Shown here piece after piece: positions 1 through 6,725 of a stretch of DNA of 11,277 bases. Source of the stretch: Bacteroidota bacterium (lineage in GTDB: Bacteria; Bacteroidota; Bacteroidia; Bacteroidales; PXBB01). The stretch spans positions 1 through 11,277 of the forward strand of contig JAKIYU010000057.1 of NCBI GenBank assembly GCA_022708385.1. The letters are read 5' to 3'. The notes below the pieces were generated by a model. That model worked only from the letters and a program-made list of their open reading frames with translations. It was not told the DNA's origin and ran no database searches. The first letter of the stretch is position 1. Each line of letters begins with the position of its first letter. The position numbers and the translations under genes are program-made.

Positions 1-402
1 TGCGGTAATTACCGAATCAACTTTATAGGCGGGCGTGTCAAAAGCTGCAATTTTAAACAGCACCGCATCACTGCGTAAAACATAGAGGTCGTTGCCGACA
101 CGTGCAATATCTTCAAAATCACCTTTTCCGCTGAACACCAAGCTTCTTGTAATTCTTTTTTCCTTCAAATTAACAAAGAATACTGTTCCCAGTTCATCCT
201 GCACACAGGCCACAAGCGTATCGTCAATTAGGCTTAAGCCCGATATTTCGTGTAATACTGGAGGCAACGTTATTTTTGCATCAGGTATTTTCAGGTTATA
301 GGGTATTTGTGGGTTGGTCATGGTATTTAATGAACAGGTAAATAATAAAAAAAGACCTGCAGGTATTATGGTTATAATCAATAAAATAACTTTACTCTTC
401 AT
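1..402 (-). CDS. SdiA-regulated-type beta-propeller protein, N-terminal part (cut by window edge)
   Basis: This reading frame opens with ATG at 402 and stays open for 134 codons to the window edge, so the C-terminus is missing. Residues 1-23 form a hydrophobic export segment ending LLFTC, a loose lipobox-like site, so the product is probably secreted or a lipoprotein. After a short linker come HEISGL (51-56), VQDELG (67-72), GKGDFEDIA (92-100) and LYVLRSD (106-112). From memory of the family these match the conserved pattern of the SdiA-regulated domain (YjiK-like), a predicted beta-propeller. The biochemical role of the family is not established. The gene starts 15 bases after the stop of the TolC-type gene and is probably co-transcribed with it, which ties it to the envelope cluster. 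Confidence is good for the gene and moderate for the family. Confidence 0.75.
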   Translation of the reverse strand, partial: MKSKVILLIITIIPAGLFLLFTCSLNTMTNPQIPYNLKIPDAKITLPPVLHEISGLSLIDDTLVACVQDELGTVFFVNLKEKRITRSLVFSGKGDFEDIARVGNDLYVLRSDAVLFKIAAFDTPAYKVDSVITA

Positions 403-417
403 AGTTGCAAAGGCATT

Positions 418-1764
418 TTATTTTCCATAATCGGTGTAAAATTCAATAATTTTAAGTTTGAGCATGCAATTGAATTTGGCCTCAAGCAAGTCTTCGCTGG
501 CTTTAATATACCGTTGAGCTATTTCGGTAAATTCGAACAGGCCCATGTTGCCCACATCAAACAGGCGGACAGCGAAGTCGTATTCCTGCTGTGCCGCTTC
601 ATTCAACCGGATGTTAGTTTGGTAAAGTTTCAAGGCGTTATTATAGTCCATAACTGCCTGAAAAACATTATTTTCGAGTTCAAGCAAGAGGCTTTTGGCG
701 TCGTTCTTAGCGGCTTCAATATCGAGGGCAGCTATTTCTTCGGCCTGTTTCAGGCTGTAGTTTCTAAAAATGGGAATGTTGAGGCTCAGCCCGATATATT
801 GATTTTGGTTGTTACCAAGTTGTGTGTTAAAAGGTTCATTGATTTTATTTGTGGATGTTTTGGTGCCTAACTGACCTTCAACCAAGAGTTTGGGATAACG
901 GGCCGACCTGGCTATACGAAACGCATATTCGGCGTTAATAATCTGCGACTGACCGGCTTTAATGTCGGGGAAATTCTTTCTGGCCTGTTCTATCACGGTG
1001 TTATAATCAAACATACGGGTCTCGGATACACGGGCATCACTGAAATTCATTTTTACAGAATCCTGCCAGTTTATCCCTGCCAGCTTGAACAATATAGCTT
1101 TGTTTTTCCGCATGGTATTTTCGTTGGCAATGATGGCGGCTTCCGCTCTGGCTATAAGATAATCGACATTATAGATATTTCTTTTATGCATCACTTCATT
1201 CTGAATACTTCCGTCGATGAATTTTTTTCTTTTCTGAAAATTTTCCAGGTTTTTCTTCTGTAGTTCTGCATTTTCGCTTGCATACCAAGCCTGAAAATAG
1301 TAATAGGTTAGTTCGAGTGTAATTTCGTTAAACCTTTTATTGAAAATGTAAGAGGCTGTGTTCATCTGCTCATTTGCAAGGGCTTTCTGGTAACGATTGT
1401 AAAAACCTCTGAAAAGGTTAAAAGTGGAATTAATTTGAAAACTGTTTATAAAAGTATTACCAAAGAAAAGCTCATTGGTAATGGGGTCAATGAGCAGGCC
1501 ATAGTTATTGCCCGATTTGAGCTGCGCTTCGAGGTTAGGATAGTAATTATTCACAGCCGCCTTGAGGTTTATTTCGGCACGGTTTGTTTCGAGTTTCAGC
1601 GACAAGAGTTCAGGATTGTTCTCACGGGCCATTTCGATAAATCTTTTCAGGTTCCAGCTTTCCTGTGCTTCTATCATTAGTGTAAAGCCCAAAAACAGGC
1701 AGGCCAATACCCAAACCCTGCTCCTGTGTGTTAAAACTGAAATCATTTTTTTATTTATATTCAT
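418..1764 (-). CDS. TolC-family outer membrane efflux channel protein
   Basis: The 448-residue product has the usual TolC/OEP length. Residues 1-33 form a signal peptide (basic n-region, hydrophobic 17-31, likely cleavage after A33). The mature part begins with SWNLKRFIEMARENNPEL, the typical opening helix of outer membrane efflux proteins. The internal duplication is visible: a second strand-helix half begins near QYIGLSLNIPIF and is followed by long amphipathic helices rich in Ala, Glu and Asn. Known members form trimeric beta-barrels with a periplasmic alpha-barrel that docks onto HlyD-type adaptors. An adaptor gene lies upstream in the same direction. The start is the first ATG before the signal peptide; no Shine-Dalgarno sequence is visible, which is normal for Bacteroidota. 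A repeat-filled 156-base gap separates it from the DUF4956 gene. The substrate cannot be told from this protein alone. Confidence 0.9.
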   Translation of the reverse strand: MNINKKMISVLTHRSRVWVLACLFLGFTLMIEAQESWNLKRFIEMARENNPELLSLKLETNRAEINLKAAVNNYYPNLEAQLKSGNNYGLLIDPITNELFFGNTFINSFQINSTFNLFRGFYNRYQKALANEQMNTASYIFNKRFNEITLELTYYYFQAWYASENAELQKKNLENFQKRKKFIDGSIQNEVMHKRNIYNVDYLIARAEAAIIANENTMRKNKAILFKLAGINWQDSVKMNFSDARVSETRMFDYNTVIEQARKNFPDIKAGQSQIINAEYAFRIARSARYPKLLVEGQLGTKTSTNKINEPFNTQLGNNQNQYIGLSLNIPIFRNYSLKQAEEIAALDIEAAKNDAKSLLLELENNVFQAVMDYNNALKLYQTNIRLNEAAQQEYDFAVRLFDVGNMGLFEFTEIAQRYIKASEDLLEAKFNCMLKLKIIEFYTDYGK

Positions 1765-1802
1765 TTTTTAAGGATAGTGTCTTTTTTTAAGGTTGAGGTT
1801 AA

Positions 1803-1919
1803 GGGGAGTTCGGAGTTTGAAGTTTGAAGTTCGAAGTTTGAAGTTTGAAGTTCGATTTTAGAAAGTGCGACGTCCAAATGGTCAACTCCGCACTCCAAAC
1901 TCCACACTCCAAACTTTCT
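1803..1919. repeat. Two opposed heptamer arrays between the DUF4956 and tolC-type genes
   Basis: Positions 1803-1858 hold eight 7-base units of the type TTGAAGT/TCGAAGT/TCGGAGT. Positions 1885-1919 hold five units in the opposite orientation (ACTCCGC, ACTCCAA, ACTCCAC, ACTCCAA, ACTTTCT). The reverse complement of the second array matches the first at about 25 of 32 positions, so the transcript could fold back into a long imperfect hairpin with about 26 bases between the arms. The repeat lies inside a run of same-strand genes, where it could attenuate or stabilise the mRNA. Related units recur at 8695-8727, 9028-9048 and 9128-9185. Confidence 0.85.
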
Positions 1920-1920
1920 C

Positions 1921-2595
1921 CTAGTCTTCATCAAAGAACAAATTCACCTGCTTCACCCCATCAATTTTCTTTAGCTCTCCTACCATATCTTTTCCTTTAT
2001 CCTCATTTTTAAGGTTGACGTAGAACGACATTTCCAGTATCTCATTTTCGGCCTCTCCCAATGATTTTGTATTCACCAATTTATACCTGCGACAGAAATT
2101 TCTAAGAATTTTATCATATGGATTACCTTGTATCAGTGCATTTTGTATGACGATCTGCAAAAGAAACTCTCTGCGTTTGGGTACGGCAAAATTCAGCTTG
2201 ACAATAAGAATGTAAATAAAACCGATAAAAAGGGTGGCAAAAATAGCCACAGAAAATAGTTTTACACCACAAGCCAAGCCGATAGCAAGCGCAAAGAATA
2301 TGAACATGATATCGGCGGCATCCTTTACGGCAGTTCTGAAACGAATGATAGACATGGCCCCTACCATACCGAATGCACGTGCCAGGTTATTGCCGATAAC
2401 CATTATCACTACAGATGTTATCATGGTAAGCATTACGAGCGATACAGTAAAGGATGAGGAATAGCTCAGCCCCCTGTAGGTATAGCGGTAAATCATCGAA
2501 ATACACATACCGCACAGCATAGCCACTAAAATATTGGCTATCACATCTTTTGTCGTGATACTGAAAACGAAAATATTTTGAAATTCTTCAAACAT
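1921..2595 (-). CDS. DUF4956 family polytopic membrane protein
   Basis: The product is 224 residues. Hydrophobic segments lie near 18-36, 48-68, 94-112 and 114-133, and a soluble C-terminal domain follows (about 140-224; it looks like a small alpha/beta fold ending GVKQVNLFFDED). The diagnostic stretch is 69-92, GNNLARAFGMVGAMSIIRFR followed by TAVKD, with the GxxGAxSIIRFRT core typical of DUF4956. DUF4956 genes often neighbour VTC-domain genes in bacteria, and here the VTC gene lies 20 bases upstream. The biochemical function of the family is unknown. The conserved Arg and Asp residues near or inside the membrane are compatible with handling a charged substrate, but that is inference. It is the only multi-span inner-membrane protein in the cluster and so the candidate translocation partner for the adaptor and TolC-type channel. 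Confidence 0.85.
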   Translation of the reverse strand: MFEEFQNIFVFSITTKDVIANILVAMLCGMCISMIYRYTYRGLSYSSSFTVSLVMLTMITSVVIMVIGNNLARAFGMVGAMSIIRFRTAVKDAADIMFIFFALAIGLACGVKLFSVAIFATLFIGFIYILIVKLNFAVPKRREFLLQIVIQNALIQGNPYDKILRNFCRRYKLVNTKSLGEAENEILEMSFYVNLKNEDKGKDMVGELKKIDGVKQVNLFFDED

Positions 2596-2615
2596 AATAT
2601 GTGTCTATAAAATTA

Positions 2616-3359
2616 TCAATAAAGTTGAATGTTTCGTAGTTTATTATCGTATCCGATGGTATATTTCGACAGGGCTTCGTGCTTCAATTTAAATTCATCT
2701 ACAAGAGTTCTTGCCCAGTGGGGCATCTCGTCCTTATAGTACTTAATTTCAAGAATAAAATGACTGCTGAACAGGTATTTCAGGTTATCGTTGCTGTAAA
2801 GCTCCTTCATACAGGGATAAAGCCGGCTTCTAATATTTTTATCGAAAGTAATCCTTGTACCCGAATCAAATTTTCCCATATAGGCTTCCCTTTCATAAAC
2901 AATAAGCACAGTGGGTTTAAACTGGTACTTGTAAATATGGTAAAAAAAACGGCGCGCATCGTCGAGGGCTTTGTTGTAGTTTTTATCCTTAATCACATAT
3001 TTTTCGACATTACCTGTGGCGAGGACATCCTCTACATTATCGAACAGCATAAAAGCTCTGTGCTTGCGGATGCGGTTTTCGATTTTGCGCTTAATTTCAA
3101 AGACAACCTTACAACCGGGGTAATAGTTATCGTAACCTCTAATCCTGAATTTGCGGCGGAACATGATGCCATCGCCCTTCTCATAATAACTGATTAATGT
3201 GGGGCTGTCGAAATAGATACTCCGGACTGTATATTCATTAATACCTCTTTCGTTTTCAGAGGTAAAATTGTCGGGGGTTACAAAAGGCAAAAGGCGCTTG
3301 CGTAAAGCATCCATCATATCATTGGGAACCAGATATTTCCTTTCGTAACGCAGCAGCAT
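2616..3359 (-). CDS. VTC-domain (polyphosphate polymerase-type) protein
   Basis: This 247-residue soluble protein is almost exactly one triphosphate-tunnel (TTM) domain of the VTC type. Visible motifs in order are YERKY (5-9), VRSIYFDS (45-52), FRRKFRIRGY (67-76, with the RxR pair R72/R74), FEIKRK (87-92, ExK), KHR (99-101), YEREAY (155-160), GTRITFD (167-173), LEIKYY (203-208) and LSKYTIGYD (230-238). These correspond to the basic and acidic tunnel residues of yeast Vtc4, so an active NTP-dependent polyphosphate polymerase is plausible. No membrane segment or SPX domain is present, so the enzyme should be cytoplasmic or recruited by a partner. It sits 11 bases after the HlyD-type gene and 20 before the DUF4956 gene, almost certainly one transcript. 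Polyphosphate as product is inferred from the family; another NTP-derived substrate is possible. Confidence 0.88.
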   Translation of the reverse strand: MLLRYERKYLVPNDMMDALRKRLLPFVTPDNFTSENERGINEYTVRSIYFDSPTLISYYEKGDGIMFRRKFRIRGYDNYYPGCKVVFEIKRKIENRIRKHRAFMLFDNVEDVLATGNVEKYVIKDKNYNKALDDARRFFYHIYKYQFKPTVLIVYEREAYMGKFDSGTRITFDKNIRSRLYPCMKELYSNDNLKYLFSSHFILEIKYYKDEMPHWARTLVDEFKLKHEALSKYTIGYDNKLRNIQLY

Positions 3360-3370
3360 AAAAACTATAA

Positions 3371-4474
3371 TTAATTTTCAGTAACCATGTTGAACAACCT
3401 CAGAAAATACTCACTGAGCTTGATATCCCCACATTCCACTTCACCATCCAGAAACATATTGAAATAAACCCCCTCTGTATTTTCTTTAATTTCAGCTGTT
3501 ATAAAAACCACCTGCCTTCTTTTAAGTATCTGAACTATATTGTCAATCTCGATAATTTCTCCAACGAGAGGCATGCCATTATCATTGGTTCCGAAATCTA
3601 CCCTGCCCCCCTCCTTAAAATATTTGCTTTCGAAAAACTCTACCGGTAGCACAACCAACAAACTGCTGATATCCACTATCTTAAGAATTTCTTCCACAGC
3701 TAATACATTGCCGTTCATATCGCGGTTGGACTTCTTTTGTTTTACAAGAATGCCATCGAACGGAGCCTTTATGGTATTTGACATTATTTTAGCATCAAGC
3801 TGTTTACGCTGAAATTCATAGGATTCAATCATACTTTTACTCAAATTTATCTGCTCCTCTTTAGCTCCTGAAGCAGCCGATTGCACATTCGACTCAGCAA
3901 TTTTATAGGCGTGTTCTTTGAGTTTTAATTCATTATATGCTATGTCATAATCATTTCTGGCTATCAGACTGTCCTTAAAAAGCCTCTCCACGCGGTCGAA
4001 AATTTTCTTTTGAGAGTTCCAAGCCTCGAGCGCTAATGCAGAAAGTTCCTTATAATATTGCACAATTTCAGGTTTCTCACCTGAAGTATAAATTTCGAGC
4101 AGTTTCTTTTCCGCTTCCAGTTTTCTTTCAATTTCAAGGAGCCTGAAATAATCTTCATTGGAATAAATAAGGCCAATGGTGTCTCCCTCGCTGATGGACT
4201 TTTTATTAAAAATATTCCTGTTTATCCTGAATTCTGTAGCATCGCCCCTGAAAAATTCACAAACTGTATACTCGCTGATACTGTTATCCCTGTTATTTCT
4301 CAGTATCTGAATCAGGTTGCCATCGGTAGTTTTATTGAGTGTCCATTCTTTTACAGGATAAACCACACCTCTAGTATTAATGGTGTAAGGCACTTTAATA
4401 ACAAATAAAAGTACAACAGCAAGCAGAAGAAAAACAATAATTATGATATTTACCAGCTTTCTGTTTAATTGCAT
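3371..4474 (-). CDS. HlyD-type periplasmic adaptor (membrane fusion protein)
   Basis: The 367-residue product has a basic N-terminus, one membrane segment (about 8-26) and a periplasmic remainder. The order is that of a membrane fusion protein: a first lipoyl half (TTDGNLIQI, 49-57, then ISEGDTIG), a long helical hairpin of about 107-235 rich in Lys, Glu and Leu, a second lipoyl half with the hallmark IKAPFDGILV, then a beta-barrel region. Family members bridge an inner-membrane transporter to a TolC-type channel. The channel gene is in the same cluster, but no ABC, MFS or RND gene is present. About 35 residues (58-92, containing seven Arg/Lys) are inserted between G52 and the ISEGD turn, which is longer than the usual adaptor. 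It begins the likely HlyD-VTC-DUF4956 transcript. Confidence 0.87.
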   Translation of the reverse strand: MQLNRKLVNIIIIVFLLLAVVLLFVIKVPYTINTRGVVYPVKEWTLNKTTDGNLIQILRNNRDNSISEYTVCEFFRGDATEFRINRNIFNKKSISEGDTIGLIYSNEDYFRLLEIERKLEAEKKLLEIYTSGEKPEIVQYYKELSALALEAWNSQKKIFDRVERLFKDSLIARNDYDIAYNELKLKEHAYKIAESNVQSAASGAKEEQINLSKSMIESYEFQRKQLDAKIMSNTIKAPFDGILVKQKKSNRDMNGNVLAVEEILKIVDISSLLVVLPVEFFESKYFKEGGRVDFGTNDNGMPLVGEIIEIDNIVQILKRRQVVFITAEIKENTEGVYFNMFLDGEVECGDIKLSEYFLRLFNMVTEN

Positions 4475-4501
4475 AACAAAAAATTAACATTACTATTCGG
4501 G

Positions 4502-4509
4502 CAAAATTA
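4502..4509 (-). promoter_or_regulatory. Candidate -7 element upstream of the adaptor gene
   Basis: On the minus strand this reads TAATTTTG, matching the Bacteroidota -7 consensus TAnnTTTG, with 27 bases between it and the adaptor start codon. No clear TTG lies at the expected -33 spacing. The 126-base gap before the gene supports a separate promoter for the adaptor-VTC-DUF4956 transcript. Confidence 0.35.
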
Positions 4510-4600
4510 TCTTATTCATAACCTTGAGCTATAAATATCGGCAAATTTTAATATTTCTAAGGTTATCTGCCATTATACGAAATAAAAAACAAAAGGGTTA

Positions 4601-5407
4601 TCAGCTCTGAATTTCAATTTCACCTTTAAAAACGAAAGTGGCAGGCCCTTCGAGGAAAATATCAGTAAACGTACCCTGATGACAGGAAAAACTAACTTTC
4701 AGGTCGCCGCCTAAGGTTTTAACCTGCATTTCTTTAATACCAATTAGCTGGTTTTTTACAACTGTAGATAACACTGAAGCCACAACGCCGGTGCCACAAG
4801 ATAATGTTTCATTTTCTACACCCCGCTCATAAGTTCTCACAAAAATTGATGTACCGGTCAGTTGTACGAAATCAACATTTACGCCTTTTTCGCTATACAG
4901 TTCTCCATATCTTATTTTTTTACCTTCCCCAACGACATCAACAGCCATGACATCATCTACAAACACCACATGATGTGGAGAACCCGTATTCATAAACACA
5001 AAGTCGTCAGTAACATGGTATTTTACCACATCATTAAGTTTCAGTTTTACAAAAATGGTATTGTTCTTTTTCTTAATAATCGAAGCTTTGTATTGGGCTT
5101 CGTTTGCAATAAACAACGCATTTCCATGAACCATGTTCAGATGATTGGCAGCAGCTACTGCACATCGTCCACCATTACCGCACATGGTGCCCATAAGGCC
5201 ATCGCTGTTATAGTATGTCATTTCAAAATGGCAACCCGCCCTGGTATTGATAAGTATCAATCCGTCAGCGCCTATACCCAGGTGCCTGTCGCAAAGCCTG
5301 CTTATCAATTGTCTGTTGTCGAAATATTTTTGAATGAAGTGAGGTCTGTTATCTATGACAATGAAGTCATTGCCGGTGCCATGCATTTTAAAAAAAGGTA
5401 CAATCAT
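4601..5407 (-). CDS. dapF: Diaminopimelate epimerase
   Basis: This cytoplasmic enzyme converts LL- to meso-diaminopimelate, the lysine precursor and, in many Gram-negative bacteria, the peptidoglycan cross-linking residue. The 268-residue length is normal for the family. Motifs seen are FKMHGTGNDF at the N-terminus (6-15), NSDG then MCGNGGRC (C76, first catalytic cysteine of the epimerase pair), NTGSPHHV (140-147), the N177 region, YERGVENET (193-201) and SCGTG (C204, second catalytic cysteine). Both catalytic cysteines and the substrate-binding Asn, Glu and Arg residues are in place, so the enzyme should be active. The start ATG overlaps the stop of the upstream membrane protein gene in an ATGA arrangement, indicating translational coupling. 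Confidence 0.97.
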   Translation of the reverse strand: MIVPFFKMHGTGNDFIVIDNRPHFIQKYFDNRQLISRLCDRHLGIGADGLILINTRAGCHFEMTYYNSDGLMGTMCGNGGRCAVAAANHLNMVHGNALFIANEAQYKASIIKKKNNTIFVKLKLNDVVKYHVTDDFVFMNTGSPHHVVFVDDVMAVDVVGEGKKIRYGELYSEKGVNVDFVQLTGTSIFVRTYERGVENETLSCGTGVVASVLSTVVKNQLIGIKEMQVKTLGGDLKVSFSCHQGTFTDIFLEGPATFVFKGEIEIQS

Positions 5408-6156
5408 TTCCCCTTTAATTGGTTGATTATTTGTTGACTTGCTACAGGCACTAGGTTCCTGAAGTCATTTGAATTTTCAAGAGCGTAGTAATTATCCGAA
5501 AAACACAGGTACAGGTCATTGTTAAGCAGCTTCAGTTGTACCATATCAGCTTGCTTTATGCCGTACAACACCAAAAGGTTTTTATTTTTTTTATACCCCT
5601 TATAATTCAAAGGTGATTCCCAAAACTCGACAACAAATTTTTTCTTATCATCCGAAGGTGCCTTTCCTCCTATAAGTAGGGAATCAATATTTGTACTGGC
5701 TTTGTTTTGTGCTTCCTTATTAACCAATTCAGCTTCAATTTGCTTTTTAAACAGCAGCTTGTCCCTGGCAATTTCTTCTCCGGAATTTTTATTACTTAGA
5801 CTTATATACTTTTCGGAGTATTCGTCGTACCAAAACGCTTCGTCGGCATAAAAAGCGTCATCGGTTGAGACATTTGTATTAAGTGAATCAGAATCAATAT
5901 GACTGCCTGCCAATGTATCTGCTTCAGTATGAATGATTTTTTTCTTTTTATTGTTTTTTTTCTGAATTACTATGTTTTTGGTGGGTTCGCTATACTCTTC
6001 CGACTTAAAAAAACTCACTATGTATTCTTTGGTTTTGTCGAAAGCACGCTGCGAAAAGCTCAAGCTCTGACGCCAGAACAAAATACTTATGCCAAGGGCA
6101 AACCCAATTAAAAGTCCCATCAAAATAAATACAACCCTTTCTCTGCTCTTTTTCAT
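5404..6156 (-). CDS. Single-span membrane protein of unknown function, coupled to dapF
   Basis: I do not recognise this 250-residue protein. It has a basic N-terminus, one membrane helix (about 9-28) with no obvious signal cleavage site, a Lys-rich stretch near 64-74, an acidic and Ser/Asn-rich probably disordered linker to about 165, and a compact C-terminal part (about 170-235) beginning VVEFWESPLNYKGYK and containing LLVLYGI. This C-terminal part looks like a small beta-rich domain exposed on one side of the membrane, likely the periplasm. Its stop overlaps the dapF start by 4 bases, so the two are co-translated. A TAATTTTG element lies upstream. A link to cell-wall or envelope work is suggested only by the dapF neighbour. 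Confidence 0.8.
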   Translation of the reverse strand: MKKSRERVVFILMGLLIGFALGISILFWRQSLSFSQRAFDKTKEYIVSFFKSEEYSEPTKNIVIQKKNNKKKKIIHTEADTLAGSHIDSDSLNTNVSTDDAFYADEAFWYDEYSEKYISLSNKNSGEEIARDKLLFKKQIEAELVNKEAQNKASTNIDSLLIGGKAPSDDKKKFVVEFWESPLNYKGYKKNKNLLVLYGIKQADMVQLKLLNNDLYLCFSDNYYALENSNDFRNLVPVASQQIINQLKGK

Positions 6157-6202
6157 TTTATTTCGGGATATGCTGACAAAATGACATATATTTTTTATGA
6201 TG

Positions 6203-6210
6203 CAAAATTA
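6203..6210 (-). promoter_or_regulatory. Candidate -7 element upstream of the membrane protein/dapF operon
   Basis: On the minus strand this is TAATTTTG, a match to the Bacteroidota TAnnTTTG -7 consensus, 46 bases before the start codon at 6156. A TTG lies upstream at a spacing of 23 bases, slightly longer than usual. The same octamer precedes the adaptor gene. Confidence 0.4.
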
Positions 6211-6266
6211 AGTATTTAAACAATATAAAAGCGCAATAATTCTAACATTTTTCCAACAAAACAAAA

Positions 6267-6298
6267 ACACAAAATCTGTTAAACAAGGGCAATTTTTC
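6267..6298 (+). repeat. Left copy of a 32-nt direct repeat
   Basis: This 32-nt stretch (core CTGTTAAACAAGG followed by an AATTTTTC tail) recurs at 7000-7031 with 30 of 32 identical bases, 733 bases away. The two copies bracket the hairpin-rich block. Near each copy, on the inner side, an inverted CTGACTTGT/ACAAGTCGG pair is also seen. Confidence 0.85.
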
Positions 6299-6427
6299 CT
6301 GACTTGTACCTCTTTAAAACGTTCAATAATTTTCTTGCACAATATCAATATATTAAAATAAAATCAATCGGTTTTTACTGCACTAATGCAAGAAGGCTAA
6401 TACAAATTATTTGAGTTTTTTTTATTT

Positions 6428-6456
6428 TTACTTTTTGTCTGCCACACAAAAAGTAA
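6428..6456. repeat. Short perfect hairpin at the left of the structured block
   Basis: Eleven perfect base pairs (core ACTTTTTGT / ACAAAAAGT) enclose a 7-base loop, CTGCCAC. It resembles in composition the hairpin at 6916-6943 (CACTTTTG / CAAAAGTG), and the two lie at either end of the two long hairpins. It lacks the G/C-rich stem of a strong terminator. Confidence 0.75.
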
Positions 6457-6476
6457 CAAAAAGGTCACCGTGAAGA

Positions 6477-6634
6477 AAAATTTGCTGTATGTTACGCTCC
6501 ATTTTAAACCGCCGTATCCAAGCGTTCAGGGGCAAAACATTTCGCTTAATTAAAATATGGTGAAGCCCCTTCTCTCGTGGATACTTACGCGAGGCCCTCT
6601 CTTTTAAAATCTCGCTACATACAACGCAAATTTT
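6477..6634. repeat. Long nested imperfect hairpin A
   Basis: Five arms pair in nested order about a centre near 6550: 6477-6485 with 6626-6634 (9 bp), 6486-6492 with 6617-6623 (7 bp), 6501-6508 with 6603-6610 (8 bp), 6514-6520 with 6578-6584 (7 bp) and 6528-6533 with 6565-6570 (6 bp). A TTAATTAA palindrome sits in the apical loop. This is 37 perfect pairs over 158 nt, which suggests a structured RNA or a palindromic mobile-element relic. Transcription direction is unknown. Confidence 0.7.
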
Positions 6635-6645
6635 CCTTAGCGGGG

Positions 6646-6700
6646 TCCTGCCACCCCACAGGGCAGGAAGGTTATTACGAACATTAGCTTACAGAGCTAA
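6646..6700. repeat. Two small hairpins between the long hairpins
   Basis: TCCTGCC (6646-6652) pairs with GGCAGGA (6662-6668) across a 9-base loop. TTAGCT (6684-6689) pairs with AGCTAA (6695-6700) across a 5-base loop. Neither is followed by a convincing T-run on the plus strand. They add to the series of inverted repeats in this intergenic block. Confidence 0.55.
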
Positions 6701-6725
6701 GAACCCTAACGGAATTTTGTGGGTA

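Noticed and set aside
2679..3197. A 172-codon plus-strand frame
   Set aside because: It is antisense to the VTC-domain gene, whose motifs are unmistakable on the other strand.
418..4474. Classical type I secretion or RND efflux operon
   Set aside because: An adaptor and a TolC-type channel are present, but no ABC, MFS or RND inner-membrane pump is encoded among them.
4862..5437. A 191-codon plus-strand frame
   Set aside because: It is antisense to dapF, which has both catalytic cysteine motifs on the minus strand.
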